Assembly: GCA_947598205.1 (NCBI GenBank)
Contig: CANQFB010000001.1
Location: forward strand, 125,266-189,265
Direction: 5' to 3'
Source: an uncultured Clostridia bacterium
GTDB taxonomy: Bacteria; Bacillota; Clostridia; Christensenellales; Borkfalkiaceae
Length of the DNA: 64,000 bases
Positions within the stretch are counted from its first letter, which is position 1. Each line of letters opens with the position of its first letter. Position numbers and translations under genes: made by a program. This document shows positions 18,907 through 26,470 of this stretch, in pieces. The notes beneath the pieces were generated by a model. The model had not been told where the DNA came from and did no database searches. It was given only the letters and a program-made list of their open reading frames with translations.

Positions 18907-18930
18907 CAACATAAATTCGCATAAGTGTCG
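18907..18930. promoter_or_regulatory. Operator-like site 2 (CAACAT-N12-GTGTCG)
   Basis: Same arms, 12-base spacer and flanks (AACACCA left, GGTTTC right) as sites 1 and 3. It lies 24 bp from the -10 box of the acyltransferase promoter. Confidence 0.65.
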
Positions 18931-18943
18931 GTTTCAAAAAAAA

Positions 18944-18968
18944 TTCCGCCGCCCATAGGACGGCGGAA
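18944..18968 (-). terminator. Terminator of the acetyltransferase operon
   Basis: TTCCGCCGCCC and GGACGGCGGAA pair (11 bp, one mismatch) around ATA; the minus strand continues with eight T residues. Confidence 0.9.
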
Positions 18969-18979
18969 CACAAATACTT

Positions 18980-19543
18980 TTATTTTTTCCGAACAGGAAT
19001 TTCCTTTACGATGCGGCAGGGATTTCCGACGGCGACGACGTTTGCGGGAATATCTTTCGTGACGACCGAACCTGCGCCGATCACGGCGTTGTCTCCGATC
19101 GTCACGCCCGGCAATACGGTCACGTTTGCGCCCAGCCAAACGTTGCTACCGATTTTGATGGGCTTGTCGTTGAATACGCCTTTCAGGCGCTCGTCCGGGT
19201 CGATCGAATGGTTGGTGCAAATGAGTTTGCAACCGGGACCGATCAAGGCGCAATGCCCGATGTCGATGATATTCGTATCGAGGAAGGTGCAGTCGTAATT
19301 GATCATCGCCATTCCGTGAAAACGGATATTCTTGCCGAAACTGCAACGGAATCCGTCCTCGATAAAGACGTATTGGTTATATCCCGTCACAAGCTCTTTG
19401 ATGATCTCCGTCCTCTTGGGATCGGACGGTTTGAGAAAGTGAAGCTCGTGGAGCATATCCTTGACTTTGCTTTGAAAGAGGAATACTTCTTTGTCCCTGC
19501 GGTCGAACTGCTCGCCCGAAAGTGCTTTTTCAAGTTCGGTCAT
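18980..19543 (-). CDS. Maltose/galactoside-type O-acetyltransferase, 187 aa
   Basis: Short N-terminal helical part of the Mac domain (residues 1-60) followed by a left-handed beta-helix of hexapeptide repeats (residues 75-180), with the CoA/catalytic stretch LICTNHSIDPDERL that holds the family histidine. Homologues acetylate the 6-OH of maltose, glucose or other sugars using acetyl-CoA; the natural substrate is often unclear. It starts four bases after the upstream helical protein gene ends, so both come from the promoter with operator site 3. A cell-envelope sugar as target would suit the locus, but is inference. Confidence 0.88.
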   Translation of the reverse strand: MTELEKALSGEQFDRRDKEVFLFQSKVKDMLHELHFLKPSDPKRTEIIKELVTGYNQYVFIEDGFRCSFGKNIRFHGMAMINYDCTFLDTNIIDIGHCALIGPGCKLICTNHSIDPDERLKGVFNDKPIKIGSNVWLGANVTVLPGVTIGDNAVIGAGSVVTKDIPANVVAVGNPCRIVKEIPVRKK

Positions 19544-19547
19544 GGCG

Positions 19548-20195
19548 TTATTCCTCCACGATTTGGACGGCGTACTTTTCGTCCAAGCCCCGCTCCTTCA
19601 AAAAGGCGTTGAACTCTGCGGCAAGTTGTTCTGCGGAGTATTCGGCGGGTTTTGCGCCGGGGGTTACGCTGTGCGCACGGATGCTTGCTTGCGTCTTTGC
19701 GTGAAGCTCGTCGAGCTTTTTTGCGGTGTCCGCATTGGCGTTCTTCGCGCCCTTCTTGATGTTTTCGATGACGAGGCGGCACTTCGCCTTAAAGCCTTTG
19801 GTGTGCAAAAATTCTTTGAACTCCTTGTTTTCCTCGGAATTTTTCACGGCTTCGATGTTCGCCTTGTCCTGTTCCTTTTGACGGCGGGTATTTTCGCCCA
19901 TTTGCTCGAACGCCACCTTGAATTTTGCGACGATGCCTTTGGTATGGCAAAATTCCTCGAATTGCTTTGTGATCTCTTCCTGACTGACTGCATAGTTTGC
20001 ATTGTAGTTTTCCATGTTCTTTCTCCTTATTTCTATAAATTTTTTATTTTTTTCGGAATGTTTTAAGAGAATTCCGAATTGCTCTTCATAGGTCTTTGCC
20101 GAAAGGAATTCGCGAAGATCGTCTGGCGTGAGCGCAGGATCATCATCGGATCCCGCTTCCGCCGTCAACTTTATGATTTTGATTTTCTTTGCCAT
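19548..20195 (-). CDS. Helical repeat protein of unknown function, 215 aa
   Basis: I do not recognise a family. The protein is soluble, charged and mostly helical. After about 60 residues it carries three related modules centred on an F-hTKG-hxxK pattern: FEEFCHTKGIVAKFKVAFEQ, FKEFLHTKGFKAKCRLVIEN and the shorter FNAFLKERGLDEKYAVQIVE at the C-terminus. It is the first gene of a two-gene operon with the acetyltransferase and has operator-like site 3 at its promoter. The start at 20195 follows GGAGGAGA by nine bases; upstream in-frame ATGs at 20216 and 20261 are less well placed. No signal peptide. Confidence 0.7.
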   Translation of the reverse strand: MAKKIKIIKLTAEAGSDDDPALTPDDLREFLSAKTYEEQFGILLKHSEKNKKFIEIRRKNMENYNANYAVSQEEITKQFEEFCHTKGIVAKFKVAFEQMGENTRRQKEQDKANIEAVKNSEENKEFKEFLHTKGFKAKCRLVIENIKKGAKNANADTAKKLDELHAKTQASIRAHSVTPGAKPAEYSAEQLAAEFNAFLKERGLDEKYAVQIVEE

Positions 20196-20226
20196 TTTGC
20201 CATATCTCCTCCGCATTCTCGATAAA

Positions 20227-20255
20227 ATTTTAACGCCGTTTTTTCCAAAACACCA
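20227..20255 (-). promoter_or_regulatory. Promoter of helical protein-acetyltransferase operon
   Basis: Minus-strand TAAAAT at 20227-20232 lies 17 bp from TGGTGT, next to operator-like site 3; same geometry as the ABC operon promoter. Confidence 0.6.
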
Positions 20256-20279
20256 CAACACAAATCCCGAAAAGTGTTG
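20256..20279. promoter_or_regulatory. Operator-like site 3 (CAACAC-N12-GTGTTG)
   Basis: The best copy of the motif: perfect 6-base arms around a 12-base spacer, with CACCA on the left and GTTTC on the right. It lies between the divergent helical-protein operon and the TetR gene. Confidence 0.7.
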
Positions 20280-20329
20280 GTTTCTGAAAAGTTTTTCGGA
20301 AAGAAAAAGACGAAGTACATTTTTTATAG

Positions 20330-20358
20330 TTGTTTTTCGCAGAAGAGTTTGATATAAT
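20330..20358 (+). promoter_or_regulatory. Promoter of the TetR-family gene
   Basis: TATAAT at 20353-20358 with TTGTTT 17 bp upstream, 18 bp before the start codon and its AGGAGG site. It is about 75 bp away from operator site 3. Confidence 0.75.
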
Positions 20359-20376
20359 ACGAATCAGGAGGCAACA

Positions 20377-20973
20377 ATGAACAAGTCCGAAGCCAAATTC
20401 CATAACACCGCCGTGAAAATGGACGACGCACTCGTCGTCCTTCTCGAACAAAAAGAGTTTTCCGATATTTCCATTATGGATATATGCGAAAAGGCGGGCG
20501 TCAACCGCTCCACCTTCTATGCGCATTATGAAAATTTATACGACCTCTTAAAGGAAACGCAGGAGCGCGCTGTGTTGGAATTTTTCGTGTCGTTCGGCGC
20601 CTCCTTCGGTGCGGCGGACTTCTCCAAAATGACGGCGGACGAACTCATTTTCATTTCGCCGCAATACCTTGTGCCGTACCTTACCTTTGTCAAAAAGAAC
20701 AGGCGGCTATACGAGGTCTACAATAATTCGGGGGCATTCCAGATCGGGGAAATGGATAAACAGCTCATTGAAAACATCTTTGTCCCGATTTATGCAAAAA
20801 ACGGCGTGACGGACAAAAAAATCGTGGAATATATGTCGCATTACTTCATCAGCGGCGTGACCGCAATCACGATGGAGTGGGTAAAGCGCGGTTGTGAGGA
20901 CGATATTCTGTTCATCTGCGAAGTGATCGCTATTTGCGTAAGGCCGTATGCGAAGAGCGGAGGCGGTATCTGA
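20377..20973 (+). CDS. TetR/AcrR-family transcriptional regulator, 198 aa
   Basis: An N-terminal TetR DNA-binding domain (residues 10-60; FSDISIMDICEKAGVNRSTF then YAHYENLYDLL) is followed by a helical ligand-binding domain resembling the TetR_C_8 type seen in many clostridial regulators. It is divergent from the helical protein-acetyltransferase operon and sits at the end of a block of promoters with one shared inverted repeat, so it is the natural candidate for binding them. Members usually act as dimeric repressors released by a small ligand, often membrane-active drugs or lipids. Start supported by CAGGAGG. Confidence 0.9.
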   Translation: MNKSEAKFHNTAVKMDDALVVLLEQKEFSDISIMDICEKAGVNRSTFYAHYENLYDLLKETQERAVLEFFVSFGASFGAADFSKMTADELIFISPQYLVPYLTFVKKNRRLYEVYNNSGAFQIGEMDKQLIENIFVPIYAKNGVTDKKIVEYMSHYFISGVTAITMEWVKRGCEDDILFICEVIAICVRPYAKSGGGI

Positions 20974-20999
20974 ATTTTTGGGCGGGGAGTGTTTTTGCA

Positions 21000-21704
21000 A
21001 TGAAAAGCGGCAAAGAAGGGAAATTCAAGAGGGAAATAGACAGGGTCATGCACGACTATGCGCACAGGACCTTTCTTTCCTCTTCCCTCTCCATGGTGGC
21101 GACCGCCGTGTTCGGGAGCTACAATCTCTATTTAGGATTTGCCTACCATGCGGCTTGGAACTTTGGCATCGCCGTCTACTTTTTACTCCTTTGTATCTTG
21201 CGGGGATATGTCCTCTTTTCGGAAAGAAAGCTGTATAAGCGTTGCCCCTCCGAAGAGGAAAAGGAGGGGAAAAAGAAAAAGCTCTACCTTGTGCAGAGCT
21301 TCTTTCTCCTCGTTATCGATATCGCCCTCATCGCGCCCGTCTCCCTCATGGTCATGCAAAGGCGGGAGATCGGATATACAGCGATTCCTGCGATCACGAC
21401 GGCGGCTTATACGACGTATAAAGTTATTTTGTCCACTATGAACTTCATCAAGAATAAGCGGCAAAGTGATTTGAGCGTAAGGATTTTGAAGAATGTCTCC
21501 TTTGTGGACGCGCTCGTCTCCGTCTTGACCCTACAATATATCCTTGTCATGACGTTCGGCGACGGGATCGGGGGAGGCATGCTCTTTTTGTGCGCGACAA
21601 CGACCTTCATTTTGTGGGGGATCATCGTCGCAGTCTCCGTATTCGCCCTCGTCAGCGCGGTTCGGCTAAGGGGGCAATCTCCCGCAGACGACGGCAAAAG
21701 ATAG
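21000..21704 (+). CDS. Integral membrane protein of unknown function, 234 aa
   Basis: I do not recognise the family. About six hydrophobic segments can be seen (near residues 25-45, 50-75, 100-125, 135-155, 180-200, 205-230) with a Lys/Glu-rich loop between the second and third. The start at 21000 has GGGGAG about ten bases upstream; an in-frame upstream ATG at 20934 would overlap the regulator gene and has no such site. It follows the TetR gene by 26 bases, so it may be cotranscribed and belong to the same envelope locus. Confidence 0.7.
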   Translation: MKSGKEGKFKREIDRVMHDYAHRTFLSSSLSMVATAVFGSYNLYLGFAYHAAWNFGIAVYFLLLCILRGYVLFSERKLYKRCPSEEEKEGKKKKLYLVQSFFLLVIDIALIAPVSLMVMQRREIGYTAIPAITTAAYTTYKVILSTMNFIKNKRQSDLSVRILKNVSFVDALVSVLTLQYILVMTFGDGIGGGMLFLCATTTFILWGIIVAVSVFALVSAVRLRGQSPADDGKR

Positions 21705-21764
21705 CCTTCCCGATTATTTTTGCAATTTATCGTAATTTGTGTGTCATTCCCGTTTGTTTTGTGT

Positions 21765-21770
21765 TATAAT
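21765..21770 (+). promoter_or_regulatory. -10 box before the HAD phosphatase gene
   Basis: Consensus TATAAT, 24 bp before the start codon; the -35 region (about 21741-21747, GTGTCAT) is weak. Confidence 0.6.
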
Positions 21771-21794
21771 ACATATGGTAGAAAAGAAGAGGCA

Positions 21795-22622
21795 ATGAAG
21801 ACTTTATATGTGACCGATCTGGACGGCACGCTTCTCACAAGGGAGGAGCGCGTCTCGCCCTACAGTATCGAGAAACTCAACGGTCTTGTTGAGCGGGGGA
21901 TGCTCCTCACGTTTGCCACGGCGCGCTCGGCGCAGAGCGCACAGGGGGCAGTGCGGGGGCTTCATATCAACGCGCCCGCGATCCTCTATAACGGCGGTCT
22001 CATTTATAATTACGGCACGAAGGAAACGCTCTTCCACTGCACCTTTGAAGAGGAGCAGAAGTGGTATGTGTTCTCCGTTTTGCGGGAGCGCAGGATCGCC
22101 TTTATCGTCTTCGGCGCATGGGAGGGGAGGGAACGCCTCGCTTGGTACACGGGCTTGGAGACGGCGGGCATCCACCGTTATCTCTTCAGAAGAAGGGGGG
22201 ACGAACGCCTTTCCCCCGCAGATACCGTGGAGGACCTTCTCAAGGGGCATGTCTTCTATTTCAAGTGCATCGGCCCGCGCGAACAGCTCGAAGAGGCGTG
22301 GAATATCTTAAAGTACGATAGCCGTTTCATCTGTATCTTCCACCCCGAGACCTATTCGAGCGACTTTTGGATGGAGATCTCTCCCCGCGCGGCGACGAAG
22401 GCTTCGGGCGTGCAGTTTCTGCGTTCCCGCCTCGGATGCGACCGCGTGGTCTGCTTCGGCGACACTTCCAACGATTCCGATATGTTCGATATATGCGAAG
22501 AGAAATACGCCGTGAAAAACGCCGACGATTGGCTCAAAGCGAAGGCGACGGGCGTGATCGGATACAGCGAGGAAGACGGCGTCGCCAAATGGCTTTGCGA
22601 ACATTTCCGCCCCGTCACATAA
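21795..22622 (+). CDS. HAD-family (Cof type) phosphatase, 275 aa
   Basis: Motif I TDLDGTLL at residues 6-13 has both catalytic aspartates; motif II TFATAR, the large type IIB cap with the ILYNGG signature, the lysine region (SPRAATKASG) and motif IV GDTSNDSDMF are all present. These cytosolic enzymes dephosphorylate sugar phosphates, flavin or pyridoxal phosphates; the substrate cannot be told here. The true start is the MKTLYVTDLDG methionine, with AAGAGG upstream. The 3' end overlaps the convergent small membrane protein gene by eight bases. Confidence 0.9.
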   Translation: MKTLYVTDLDGTLLTREERVSPYSIEKLNGLVERGMLLTFATARSAQSAQGAVRGLHINAPAILYNGGLIYNYGTKETLFHCTFEEEQKWYVFSVLRERRIAFIVFGAWEGRERLAWYTGLETAGIHRYLFRRRGDERLSPADTVEDLLKGHVFYFKCIGPREQLEEAWNILKYDSRFICIFHPETYSSDFWMEISPRAATKASGVQFLRSRLGCDRVVCFGDTSNDSDMFDICEEKYAVKNADDWLKAKATGVIGYSEEDGVAKWLCEHFRPVT

Positions 22623-22905
22623 AGAGATAGATGGAGCGGAAGCCCAAAAAGAAGCAATACACGTTGAGCACGGCGATCACGGGAAGGAAGATCATGAGCG
22701 TCATGCTGTTTAAGCGGTAGCGCATGGCGAGGAGGGTGGCGAAGATGCTCACAGCTCCCCCCAAAAGGGCGGTGAGGACGAGTTTTCCGTCGCCCGCGCG
22801 CGAATCTCCCGTCTCATCGCCGTCGCGGAGCGCCTTGATGTAGCGGATACCGTAGAAGTTCACCGCGAGGATATATACCGAAAAGAGGATATACAAAAAG
22901 ATCAT
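22615..22905 (-). CDS. Small membrane protein (DUF1294-like?), 96 aa
   Basis: Three hydrophobic segments (residues 2-20, 42-62, 70-90) with a short charged loop RDGDETGDSRAGDGK and the stretch ALLGGAVSIFATLLAMRYR, which resembles the GG-x-G pattern of DUF1294 proteins; the match is loose. No Shine-Dalgarno sequence is seen before the only ATG, so the mRNA could be leaderless or the start is different. Convergent with the phosphatase gene and divergent from sdaA. Confidence 0.55.
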   Translation of the reverse strand: MIFLYILFSVYILAVNFYGIRYIKALRDGDETGDSRAGDGKLVLTALLGGAVSIFATLLAMRYRLNSMTLMIFLPVIAVLNVYCFFLGFRSIYLFM

Positions 22906-22907
22906 AT

Positions 22908-22926
22908 AACGGCAGTATGTGCCGTT
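22908..22926. promoter_or_regulatory. Inverted repeat AACGGCA-N5-TGCCGTT
   Basis: Perfect 7-base arms in the 62-bp gap between the divergent small membrane protein gene and sdaA. A TAAAAT at 22931-22936 would be the sdaA -10 box, so the repeat would occupy its spacer region: an operator position. On the plus strand it is followed by TTCTT, so an RNA hairpin is also possible. Confidence 0.5.
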
Positions 22927-22967
22927 TTCTTAAAATTCCCTCGTCGCTCGAATGAAGGAGGCAGTCA

Positions 22968-24176
22968 ATGGAATCTTTGAGAGAATTGTATAAGATCGGG
23001 AAGGGGCCTTCGAGCTCCCACACCATGGGGCCGATGCGCGCCGCACAGGATTTCTGCAGGAGATTTCCCCAAGCGGTGCGCTTTTCCGTTGTTTTATACG
23101 GTTCTCTTGCGCGGACGGGGAAGGGGCATCTCACCGACGTTGCCATTCTCGAGGGTTTTGCGCCCCGCCCCGCGGAGATCTTTTTCGACCTCGAAAAGAA
23201 GGACCTTCCCCACCCCAACACCCTCTTGATCACGGGGTTCGACGGGGAGGGGAAAGCGGTCGGCTCTTTGGAATATCTCTCCGTCGGCGGGGGGACTATC
23301 CGCGTCGCGGGAGAGCCCGAGGAGGAAAAGCTCGACGTCTATCCCTTCGCAAATTTCAGCGAGATCATGGCCTATTGCAGGGAGAAGAACATCTCCCCCG
23401 AAGAAGTCGTATTTACCTTTGAAGACGCCTCTATCCGAGAATTTCTCACGGGGGTGTGGCATACGATGCGCGCGACCGTGCGGCGGGGATTGAAGGCCTC
23501 GGGCGTGCTCCCCGGGCCGCTCGGTGTGGAGCGCAAGGCCAAGACGCTCTTCGAGACGGTGGAACGGGACGAAGAGCCCGAATCGCGCGAAAAGCGCATC
23601 ATGTGTGCTTTCGCCTTTGCGACGGCGGAGGAAAACGCGGCGGGCGGAACGATCGTCACGGCTCCCACATGCGGGGCGAGCGGCGTCCTTCCCGCTGTGC
23701 TCTACTATCTTTCGCATAAACACGGTTACACGGAAGAGCGCATCGTCGCGGCCCTCGCGGTCGCGGGGCTCATCGGTGTTACCGTCAAGCAGAATGCCTC
23801 CATAAGCGGCGCGGAAGCGGGTTGTCAGGCGGAGATCGGCACGGCGACGGCCATGGCCGCCGCGGCGGTGGGGAGGCTCTTCGACGCCTCGATGGCAGAG
23901 ATCGAATATGCCGCGGAGATCGCCCTCGAACACCAGCTCGGCCTCACCTGCGATCCCGTCGGCGGCTTCGTGCAGATCCCCTGCATCGAGCGCAACGCCG
24001 TTGCGGGGCTTCGCGCCCTCTCCTCGGCCCAGCTTGCAAAGGTGCTTGCGGGCACGCGGAAGATCACCTTCGATACCGTCGTAGAGACGATGTATTCGAC
24101 GGGCAAGGATCTCTCTTCCCGCTACCGCGAGACGGCGGAAGGCGGCCTCGCCGCCATCTACAAAGGCTGCCATTGA
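22968..24176 (+). CDS. sdaA: L-serine ammonia-lyase, iron-sulfur type, single chain, 402 aa
   Basis: Converts L-serine to pyruvate and ammonia in the cytosol using a [4Fe-4S] cluster. The N-terminal beta domain begins with the family motif GPSSSHTMGPMRAA (residues 13-26). The C-terminal alpha domain has the cysteine motifs TAPTCGASGVLPA, ISGAEAGCQAEIG and LTCDPVGGFVQIPCIERNA. The two domains are on one chain, as in the Escherichia coli enzymes, while many Bacillota use two genes. GAAGGAGG lies eight bases before the start. The gene appears to be transcribed alone, from a promoter overlapping the inverted repeat at 22908. Confidence 0.93.
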   Translation: MESLRELYKIGKGPSSSHTMGPMRAAQDFCRRFPQAVRFSVVLYGSLARTGKGHLTDVAILEGFAPRPAEIFFDLEKKDLPHPNTLLITGFDGEGKAVGSLEYLSVGGGTIRVAGEPEEEKLDVYPFANFSEIMAYCREKNISPEEVVFTFEDASIREFLTGVWHTMRATVRRGLKASGVLPGPLGVERKAKTLFETVERDEEPESREKRIMCAFAFATAEENAAGGTIVTAPTCGASGVLPAVLYYLSHKHGYTEERIVAALAVAGLIGVTVKQNASISGAEAGCQAEIGTATAMAAAAVGRLFDASMAEIEYAAEIALEHQLGLTCDPVGGFVQIPCIERNAVAGLRALSSAQLAKVLAGTRKITFDTVVETMYSTGKDLSSRYRETAEGGLAAIYKGCH

Positions 24177-24182
24177 GTATCG

Positions 24183-24400
24183 AAAGGCTTCTCCCTTATG
24201 AAGGGAGAAGCTGTCACTTTAGTGACTGATGAGGGTTGGGCTTCCAATTACGTCATTCCGAGCGTAGTCGAGGAATCACATTATTATAATGCGGTGATGT
24301 TTCGACAAGCTCAACATGACGATTTTTGAATGCGGTGATGCTTCGGCACGTGCATACCGCGCGGTTCAGCATGACGAAATTAGAAGCCCGCTTTCACAAA
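24183..24400. repeat. Composite dispersed intergenic repeat, copy downstream of sdaA
   Basis: An 11-bp perfect hairpin (GCTTCTCCCTT / AAGGGAGAAGC, 24187-24211), a second small hairpin GTCAC-TTTA-GTGAC, then TCATTCCGAGCG and CTCAACATGACG modules. The first hairpin may also terminate sdaA. It includes one copy of the 71-bp direct repeat. Confidence 0.8.
24275..24345. repeat. 71-bp direct repeat, left copy
   Basis: Identical over all 71 bases to 26631-26701, in the same orientation. The two copies bracket the BspA-like gene and its RNA leader. Confidence 0.93.
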
Positions 24401-24406
24401 ATCATA

Positions 24407-24441
24407 ACCGCCGAGGCGGACATGGTACTCACCTCGGCGGT
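24407..24441 (-). terminator. Terminator-like hairpin after the BspA-like gene
   Basis: ACCGCCGAGG and CCTCGGCGGT form a perfect 10-bp stem around a 15-base loop just past the minus-strand stop codon. The T tract on that strand is poor. Confidence 0.7.
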
Positions 24442-24459
24442 CTTTCTATTCTTTCGGCC

Positions 24460-26220
24460 TTATTCCTTTACCCATTCTACGGGCCTTCCCGTCCCGTCGT
24501 AGTGCCACCAATTTTCGCTCTCCGCCCACTGCTCCGCCGTCGGCTCATTTTCGGAGAAGTAGTAGATCGTCACAGGATGGATAGAATCCTCGAAATTTTT
24601 CTCTGCGATTTCAATTTTATCCCAATCCGTCTGTGTTCCCTCGTAGAGGACGAATCCAAGGGAACAGGCCATAAACGCTCCAAATTTGATCGAGGTCACG
24701 CTCTTGGGGATTACAATGTTTACAATTGAATTGCAACCATTGAAAGCCAATTCCCCGATCGTCGTCACACTTTCGGAGATGGTAACGCTTTTAAGTAAGA
24801 AGCAACCAGAGAACATCTCACTTCCAATCGAGGTCACACCCTCGGGAATGACGACTTGTTCGATTGACTGGTCATTTCGGAATGCGCTATAATAGATCTC
24901 GTAGGTTTTTTCCGTCGGACTCGAAGCGGGAAGCGCAAGAGAGGTCTCATGTCCAATATAGTGGAGAAGCAAACTCTCCTCTTCGTCCTCAAAAAAGAGG
25001 AACCCATCGTCTGTCAAAATCTGCTTGCTTTCCTCATTTTCAGTATATACATATTTTGTATAAAGGGCGATTTGGCCGAAAGTCTCCGCGCCCTTTTCAA
25101 TCGAAAGATCGGAGAAATTCCAGATTTCCAACATACTAACACACCCGAGGAACGACAGTTCCCCGATTGAGGTCACACTTTTCGGAATCACAATGCTTGT
25201 GAGCGAAAAGCATGTGTGGAATGCACAATCTCCGATCGTGGTAACAGTTTCGGGCATCTTGACAGTTGTAAGCGCTTCGCACCCGTAAAACACTCTGTTT
25301 GAAATATCAGTCAAGTTTTTTGGAAGTGTAACCGTTTTAAGTGAAGAACAAGAAGAAAATGCGCCTTGCCCGATCTCCGCGACGCTATCCGGGAGAGTAA
25401 TACTTTCGAGCATGCAATACCCAAATGCGTCTACCCCGATGGATCTCACGCCGTCGGGAATCTTGATATTTTTAAACGCGCAGAGTTCAAACGCATAATT
25501 TCCGATTGTTTCCAAACTCTCAGGTAGTGTAATGCCTTTTGACAAAGGAGTATGGGCGAACGTCCCGTTTTCAATTTTGGTCACACCATTCGGGATCGCA
25601 ATGCTTTCAAGCGAATGGAGATCGCTAAACGCTCCTTCTCCGATGGTTTTTATGCTGTCGGGGAGCACAATGCTTTCAAGATCGAAAAGGTGGGGCATAA
25701 CAATGTCGCTATCTCCATCGGGGTAACCCATAAACGCGCCCTCACCGATCGCGGTCACGGGCAGACCTTTATAATAATACGGGATCTCGATCGCGAGATC
25801 GTTGCAGTCATCATCGACACCGGCCACGGTATAACTGTCGCCCACTTCGTTCAACTCATATCGAAGATGAAGTGCGTCGGCGTATGTAACATTGTCCGTC
25901 GTGTAGCCGCAACGGGTGCAACCGTTGTGGGCGGAGTAGCCGCTCTCCGAACAGGTCGCCTCTTTGGCGGGGAGAGGTTGAATATCGTGCCCGAGTTTCG
26001 TACCCGTCTTTGTGCGCGTTTCGCCCGTTTCGCCGCATGAACAGTGCTGTGTCTCCGTGCCGTCTTCGATGCAGGTCGCGTCGTCGTTGTAGACCCAAGC
26101 GAAGCTGTGGGTGTGGCCTTCATCCGTCCCACCTTCGTCCTTTCCGCCACATGCGGCGACGCCGAGGGTGAAGCTTGCAACCATTGCAAGTGCAATAGCC
26201 GTAGTCAAAAGTTTTTTCAT
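24460..26220 (-). CDS. BspA-like LRR_5 lipoprotein, 586 aa
   Basis: A lipoprotein signal peptide with lipobox GVAAC (Cys near residue 23) shows export and lipid anchoring. Two Cys-His-rich modules follow (residues 30-110; TCIEDGTETQHCSCGETG and GYSAHNGCTRCGY), of a kind common in clostridial surface proteins. Residues 135-540 are at least a dozen LRR_5 repeats of the form AFxxCxxLxxVxIPxSVTxIG. The end contains YEGTQTDWDKIE, matched in the gene at 39748. The start at 26220 follows AAGGAG. BspA-type proteins bind host or matrix proteins in some bacteria; the role here is unknown. Expression should depend on the attenuated RNA leader at 26256-26392. Confidence 0.9.
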   Translation of the reverse strand: MKKLLTTAIALAMVASFTLGVAACGGKDEGGTDEGHTHSFAWVYNDDATCIEDGTETQHCSCGETGETRTKTGTKLGHDIQPLPAKEATCSESGYSAHNGCTRCGYTTDNVTYADALHLRYELNEVGDSYTVAGVDDDCNDLAIEIPYYYKGLPVTAIGEGAFMGYPDGDSDIVMPHLFDLESIVLPDSIKTIGEGAFSDLHSLESIAIPNGVTKIENGTFAHTPLSKGITLPESLETIGNYAFELCAFKNIKIPDGVRSIGVDAFGYCMLESITLPDSVAEIGQGAFSSCSSLKTVTLPKNLTDISNRVFYGCEALTTVKMPETVTTIGDCAFHTCFSLTSIVIPKSVTSIGELSFLGCVSMLEIWNFSDLSIEKGAETFGQIALYTKYVYTENEESKQILTDDGFLFFEDEEESLLLHYIGHETSLALPASSPTEKTYEIYYSAFRNDQSIEQVVIPEGVTSIGSEMFSGCFLLKSVTISESVTTIGELAFNGCNSIVNIVIPKSVTSIKFGAFMACSLGFVLYEGTQTDWDKIEIAEKNFEDSIHPVTIYYFSENEPTAEQWAESENWWHYDGTGRPVEWVKE

Positions 26221-26255
26221 AAAACAACTCCTTAAAAAATTATTTGCGGGCAAAT

Positions 26256-26392
26256 AAAAAAGAACGCTCCCAATTCAGGGAGCGCCGCTTCGAGTATCCC
26301 CGAATTGTTTGCGCTACAACTTCCACACATATGGAAAAAAGGATACACCGATGCCGCTGTATCAGTATGTGTGGAATATTAAGTTGTAGCGC
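26256..26392 (-). ncRNA. Structured RNA leader with attenuator, copy 1
   Basis: Read on the minus strand: P1 12 bp (26311-26322 with 26381-26392), P2 11 bp (26321-26331 with 26366-26376), an inner hairpin TACA-GCGGCATCGG-TGTA, a linker CAATTCGGGG (26298-26307), and a terminator CGCTCCC-TGAATT-GGGAGCG followed by TTCTTTTTT. The linker can pair with CCCTGAATTG of the terminator over 10 bp, which would destroy it. The copy at 39589-39729 has the same parts and the same conserved loop, while the linker/terminator-loop pairing has changed on both sides. The class is not one I recognise; it behaves like a riboswitch or protein-binding attenuator. Confidence 0.75.
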
Positions 26393-26398
26393 ATTTTC

Positions 26399-26427
26399 AG
26401 TATAGCACAACGGGCAATTTTTTACAA
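26399..26427 (-). promoter_or_regulatory. Promoter of RNA leader copy 1
   Basis: Minus-strand TTGTAA (26422-26427) and TATACT (26399-26404) are 17 bp apart; the expected start site, 6-7 bases on, coincides with the first base of P1. Confidence 0.85.
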
Positions 26428-26470
26428 GGAATTTTTGGAAAGTATTTTGGTTGTTCTCCAAGAGGGGATT

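Noticed and set aside
12495..20973. Lantibiotic or bacteriocin biosynthesis cluster
   Set aside because: The ABC pairs are of the immunity type, but no precursor peptide, LanB/C/M enzyme or peptidase-containing exporter is present.
26256..26392. T-box, c-di-GMP, fluoride or cobalamin riboswitch
   Set aside because: None of the signature words (TGGAACCGCG, GGGACGCAAAGCC-like, cobalamin box) is present; parts and order do not fit these classes.
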